This document shows, one piece after another, positions 32,874-35,746 of a stretch of 35,746 nt of DNA. The notes under the pieces are model-generated. The model was not told the origin of the DNA, did not search any database, and worked only from the letters and a program-made list of their open reading frames with translations. Source of the DNA: Bacteroidales bacterium (GTDB taxonomy: Bacteria; Bacteroidota; Bacteroidia; Bacteroidales; P3); assembly GCA_017647785.1 (NCBI GenBank), contig JAGCJW010000029.1:1-35746 (forward strand), in the 5' to 3' direction. The position numbers and the translations under genes are program-made. Numbering within the stretch: the stretch's first letter is position 1; every line of letters starts with the position of its first letter.

Positions 32874-34691
32874 TTATTCGTTAGACCACTCACGAATGTA
32901 TTTTTGATAGGCAGAAAATATATTCGCTCTTGAAATAAATCCTAAGTATTTACCATTTTCTACCACAACTAAGGTGTATCTATCTGAGATTTTGAACTTT
33001 TCTACTATTTTTTCCATAGGTTCATCTATCTCTACAATAAATTCATCGGAATAACGCATATATTCTTTCATATAAACGCTATCATATTTTTCGCTATCAA
33101 ACAAAATAGAACGCACGTCATCTAAAACCACAACACCTTTAAAGGCTTGGTCCTCATCAACAACGGGATAAAAACTTCTTGATGAAACTTTAACTGCTTG
33201 AACAATGTCTATTAGTTTTGCATCTGGCGATAAGGTTACGAAATTAGTTTCTATCAATTTGTTTATATCGATGTAGTTCAATGCATTTTTGTCTTTGTTG
33301 TGTGTTGTTAAATCTCCTTTTGCTGCAAGCGGTGCTGCGTAAATTGAATACTTAGTTAGTGGTTTTACAACAAGGTATGCGATTGTGGTTGCAATCAAAA
33401 GCGGAGTAAATAAGGCATATCCCCCTGTGATTTCTGCAATAAGGAAAGTCGCTGTCAAAGGTGAGTGCATTACTCCTGCCATAACGGCTGCCATTCCTAC
33501 CAAAGCAAAATTGCTTTCTGCCACTTCTACCATTCCTGTAAGGTTTACCACTCTTGCAACAAAGAATCCTACAAATCCTCCTAAGAAAAGACTTGGTGCA
33601 AACGTACCTCCAACTCCTCCCGAACTACAAGTAACGGCTGTTGCAATAGCTTTGAAAAATACAATGGCAACAAGAACTATCAAGAAGGTCAATTCTCTAT
33701 CTACATAGGGATGGAAGAAACTGTTTTCAAACATTGTATCCACATCATTATTCAAAAGTGCGGTCAAGGCTGAGTATCCTTCGCCGAATAGTGGAGGGAA
33801 AATATAGACTAACAAACCCAAGATTACACCTCCTACTATAATTTTTGAGGATTGTTTGTATTTAGAAAATTTCTTACTAATCCAACCATTGATTCTAAGG
33901 AAGTAAAGTGCCATAAATGCGGAAACAACTCCTAAAAGTACGAATGCTGGAATTTTTGAAAGTTCAAAAAGAGTATCTACTTTGTAATAGAATTGTACTC
34001 CTTGACCAAAAAACAAGTAAGATAAGAGTGCAGATGTTAAGGCAGAAAGTAAAAGAGGTGTTGCTACGCTTAGGGTTAGGTCTATCATCAAAACCTCAAA
34101 AACAAACAAGACTCCTGCGATTGGTGCTTTGAAAACACCCGCTATTGCACCCGCTGCTCCACAAGCAAGCAATGTTATTGCATTTTTTCTACTGATACGG
34201 AAAAAGCGACTTATGTTTGAACCTATTGCACTACAAGTTAAAACAATTGGTGCTTCCAATCCGACAGAGCCTCCAAAGGCTACGGTTATTGAAGAAGTGA
34301 TTACGGAAGACCAACAGTGATGAAATTTTAATCTTCCACCTTTTCGCGAAATAGAATACATTACTTTACTAACCCCATGCGAAAGATCGTCCTTAATAAA
34401 GTACTTAATTAGCATCACGGTTAGTATAATCCCTATTGTAGGATAAACAAGGAAAAGAATATTACCTCTATCGGGCGAAAACCATGAAAAACCGCTGATG
34501 ATATTGTATGTAAAATGCAACGTGTTTTTTAGAATAACTGAGGCAAAACCGCTAAATAATCCAACAACAAGGCTTAAAATAAGTACGAATTGATATTCGG
34601 TTAAATGTTTCAACCGCCATAGCATAAAAGCCTTATAATAAGGATTTAGATTTATTTGTCTTATTAAATTTATTAGTCTTTTTATCTGCAT
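32874..34691 (-). CDS. CLC-type chloride channel/transporter with C-terminal CBS pair
   Basis: The ATG at 34691 (MQIKRLINLI) is taken as start; a TTG two codons earlier is possible. The 605-aa membrane protein has the CLC core (about 35-445) with GGSVGLEAPIV (gating glutamate E146), GVFKAPIAGVLFVFEV, GGVGGTFAPSLFLGG and GGYALFTPLL (pore tyrosine region), then two CBS domains (about 475-595: FVTLSPDAKLIDIV...FYPVVDEDQ and EPMEKIVEKF...YTLVVVENGKYLGFISRANIF). Aligned to E. coli ClcA, the inner proton glutamate E203 is replaced by V200, so chloride-channel behaviour is likelier than chloride/proton exchange. It heads an operon with asd and the PagL-like gene, divergent from the exonuclease gene. 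Confidence 0.92.
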   Translation of the reverse strand: MQIKRLINLIRQINLNPYYKAFMLWRLKHLTEYQFVLILSLVVGLFSGFASVILKNTLHFTYNIISGFSWFSPDRGNILFLVYPTIGIILTVMLIKYFIKDDLSHGVSKVMYSISRKGGRLKFHHCWSSVITSSITVAFGGSVGLEAPIVLTCSAIGSNISRFFRISRKNAITLLACGAAGAIAGVFKAPIAGVLFVFEVLMIDLTLSVATPLLLSALTSALLSYLFFGQGVQFYYKVDTLFELSKIPAFVLLGVVSAFMALYFLRINGWISKKFSKYKQSSKIIVGGVILGLLVYIFPPLFGEGYSALTALLNNDVDTMFENSFFHPYVDRELTFLIVLVAIVFFKAIATAVTCSSGGVGGTFAPSLFLGGFVGFFVARVVNLTGMVEVAESNFALVGMAAVMAGVMHSPLTATFLIAEITGGYALFTPLLIATTIAYLVVKPLTKYSIYAAPLAAKGDLTTHNKDKNALNYIDINKLIETNFVTLSPDAKLIDIVQAVKVSSRSFYPVVDEDQAFKGVVVLDDVRSILFDSEKYDSVYMKEYMRYSDEFIVEIDEPMEKIVEKFKISDRYTLVVVENGKYLGFISRANIFSAYQKYIREWSNE

Positions 34692-34751
34692 AATCAAGTG
34701 CTAAATTATTACTTTTTTTTGATATGGAAATAGTTTTCTTTGATATTTTTT

Positions 34752-34759
34752 TATTTTTG
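34752..34759 (+). promoter_or_regulatory. -7 promoter box for the exonuclease III gene
   Basis: TATTTTTG (then C) lies 27 bp before the ATG at 34787 and after the longer in-frame start at 34724, supporting the downstream start. Confidence 0.5.
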
Positions 34760-34786
34760 CAAGGATTTTTAATTAGAATGTGTAGT

Positions 34787-35554
34787 ATGAAAATTATTTC
34801 CTATAATGTAAATGGCATAAGAGCCGCTGTAAGTAAAGGTTTTGTTCAATGGTTAGAAGAAGAAGCGCCAGATGTAATCTGTATTCAAGAAACCAAAGCT
34901 CAAAGCGAACAAATCCCCGTTTTTGAGTTTAATGCGTTGGGTTATGAGTGTTATAGCTTTTCAGCAGTCAAAAAGGGATATAGTGGAGTTGCTATTATCA
35001 CAAAACAAAAGCCAGATAATGTGGTTTATGGTATGGGAATTGAGGCCTATGACAATGAGGGAAGATTTATAAGAGCCGACTTTGGAGATTTATCCATTGT
35101 AAGTGTTTATCATCCTTCAGGAACAAGCGGAGATGAAAGGCAAAATTTCAAAATGAAATGGTTAGATGATTTTCATGACTATGTAAACGAGTTAAGAAAG
35201 GAAAGAGCGAATCTAATTCTTTGTGGAGATTACAATATTTGTCATAGAGCTATTGATATACACGACCCTATTCGCAATGCAAACAACTCAGGTTTTCTTC
35301 CAGAGGAAAGAGAATGGATGGAAAATTTCATAAATAGCGGTTGGACTGATAGTTTTCGTTTTATAAATCCTGAGAAAAAGGATTCTTATTCGTGGTGGAG
35401 CTACCGTTTTAACGCAAGAGCCAACAACAAAGGTTGGAGAATTGATTATTGTATGGTAGCAAACGAAATCAAAGATAAAATAAAAGGAGCAGAAATCCTA
35501 AATGACGTTGTGCATTCAGACCACTGCCCCATTTCTCTACTTATAGAGAGATAG
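34787..35554 (+). CDS. xth: Exodeoxyribonuclease III (AP endonuclease family)
   Basis: A DNA repair enzyme that cleaves at abasic sites and degrades 3' ends. The start MKIISYNVNGIRAA is chosen: it aligns with the conserved N-terminus (N7 of YNVNG binds metal) and follows the promoter; a frame to 34724 adds 21 unmatched residues. At 255 aa the length is normal. Catalytic and structural marks: E35 in CIQETKAQ, VYHPSGTSGDERQNFK (catalytic Tyr region), CGDYNICHRAIDIHDP (Asp/Asn pair), SYSWWSYRFNARANNKGWRIDY and the final VHSDHCPISL with the catalytic Asp-His. Exported signals are absent; it acts on chromosomal DNA. Confidence 0.95.
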   Translation: MKIISYNVNGIRAAVSKGFVQWLEEEAPDVICIQETKAQSEQIPVFEFNALGYECYSFSAVKKGYSGVAIITKQKPDNVVYGMGIEAYDNEGRFIRADFGDLSIVSVYHPSGTSGDERQNFKMKWLDDFHDYVNELRKERANLILCGDYNICHRAIDIHDPIRNANNSGFLPEEREWMENFINSGWTDSFRFINPEKKDSYSWWSYRFNARANNKGWRIDYCMVANEIKDKIKGAEILNDVVHSDHCPISLLIER

Positions 35555-35562
35555 CAATTCTT

Positions 35563-35688
35563 TTATCTTAGAATTTCTCTTGGTTGACGATTAACGCTAC
35601 TGTACGCATCGCAAGTCTTGTGTGCACAAGATTCTAAGACAAAACTAACTGCTAAAACTGCCAATAGGCCTAAAACTACTTTTTTCAT
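35563..35688 (-). CDS. Very small lipoprotein (41 aa)
   Basis: A short minus-strand frame from ATG 35688 to TAA 35563-35565 encodes 41 residues: a basic start (MKKVVLGLLAVLAVSFV), a lipobox-like LESC with Cys-21, and a 20-residue mature part with a second cysteine (AHKTCDAYSSVNRQPREILR). The leader looks like a genuine Bacteroidota lipoprotein signal, and a promoter box lies upstream at 35719. The lipobox with Glu at -2 is unusual. The gene lies 8 bp beyond the stop of the convergent exonuclease gene. Function unknown; entericidin-like membrane roles are possible but not supported by sequence. Confidence 0.68.
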   Translation of the reverse strand: MKKVVLGLLAVLAVSFVLESCAHKTCDAYSSVNRQPREILR

Positions 35689-35718
35689 AGTATTTAATTT
35701 TTGTTTTTTATTTTTTTG

Positions 35719-35726
35719 CAAAATTA
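35719..35726 (-). promoter_or_regulatory. -7 promoter box for the small lipoprotein gene
   Basis: On the minus strand TAATTTTG (then C) lies 30 bp before the ATG at 35688. Confidence 0.5.
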
Positions 35727-35746
35727 AACATTTTAATCAACATAGA

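Overview
The window reads as a chromosomal segment from a low-GC member of the Bacteroidota, probably Bacteroidales. Three things point there. Promoters repeatedly carry the Bacteroidota -7 box (TAnnTTTG, often TACCTTTGC or TACATTTGC) and Shine-Dalgarno sequences are weak or absent. One secreted protein ends in a type IX secretion (T9SS) sorting domain. The envelope genes are typical of the phylum (TonB-dependent receptor with a carboxypeptidase-like plug, lipoprotein membrane-fusion protein, PagL-like deacylase). No rRNA, tRNA, CRISPR array or transposase was seen.

Layout. (1) 1-4430: the 3' part of a PflX-like radical SAM gene, then an etfB-etfA-acyl-CoA dehydrogenase operon, an electron-transfer module for acyl-CoA/enoyl-CoA chemistry. 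(2) 4440-8860: an accessory block with a DUF1016/YhcG-type PD-(D/E)XK nuclease, a frameshifted outer-membrane barrel gene, a convergent two-gene module (AAA ATPase plus small Toprim-like protein) resembling defence modules, and a frameshifted winged-helix gene of the plasmid/phage replication type. Hairpin terminators running straight into promoters recur here. (3) 8895-13211: fabD, a nitroreductase and gcvP. (4) 13333-14553: a T9SS cargo protein. (5) 14718-21325: a seven-gene export operon (TetR regulator, TolC-like channel, HlyD-like lipoprotein, two ABC ATPases, two ABC-2 permeases), laid out like CecR-YbhGFSR. (6) 21499-23615, minus strand: a translationally coupled pair, an unknown 458-aa protein followed by a small radical SAM enzyme. 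(7) 23718-34691, minus strand: YqhD-like alcohol dehydrogenase, 2-hydroxyacid dehydrogenase, M3 peptidase, TonB-dependent receptor, PagL-like deacylase, aspartate-semialdehyde dehydrogenase and a CLC chloride transporter with CBS domains. (8) 34787-35688: exonuclease III and a very small lipoprotein gene on the opposite strand.

Most promising for new biology: the ATPase/Toprim-like pair; the radical SAM/458-aa pair; two copies of a 17-bp palindrome inside the DUF1016 nuclease gene, kept at DNA level in different reading frames; a 21-bp-periodic repeat built around TAAAACAAAGAA that recurs at three intergenic sites; and four TTTAAAC boxes spaced exactly 11 bp apart upstream of fabD. Functional statements rest on motifs read by eye; no database search was possible.
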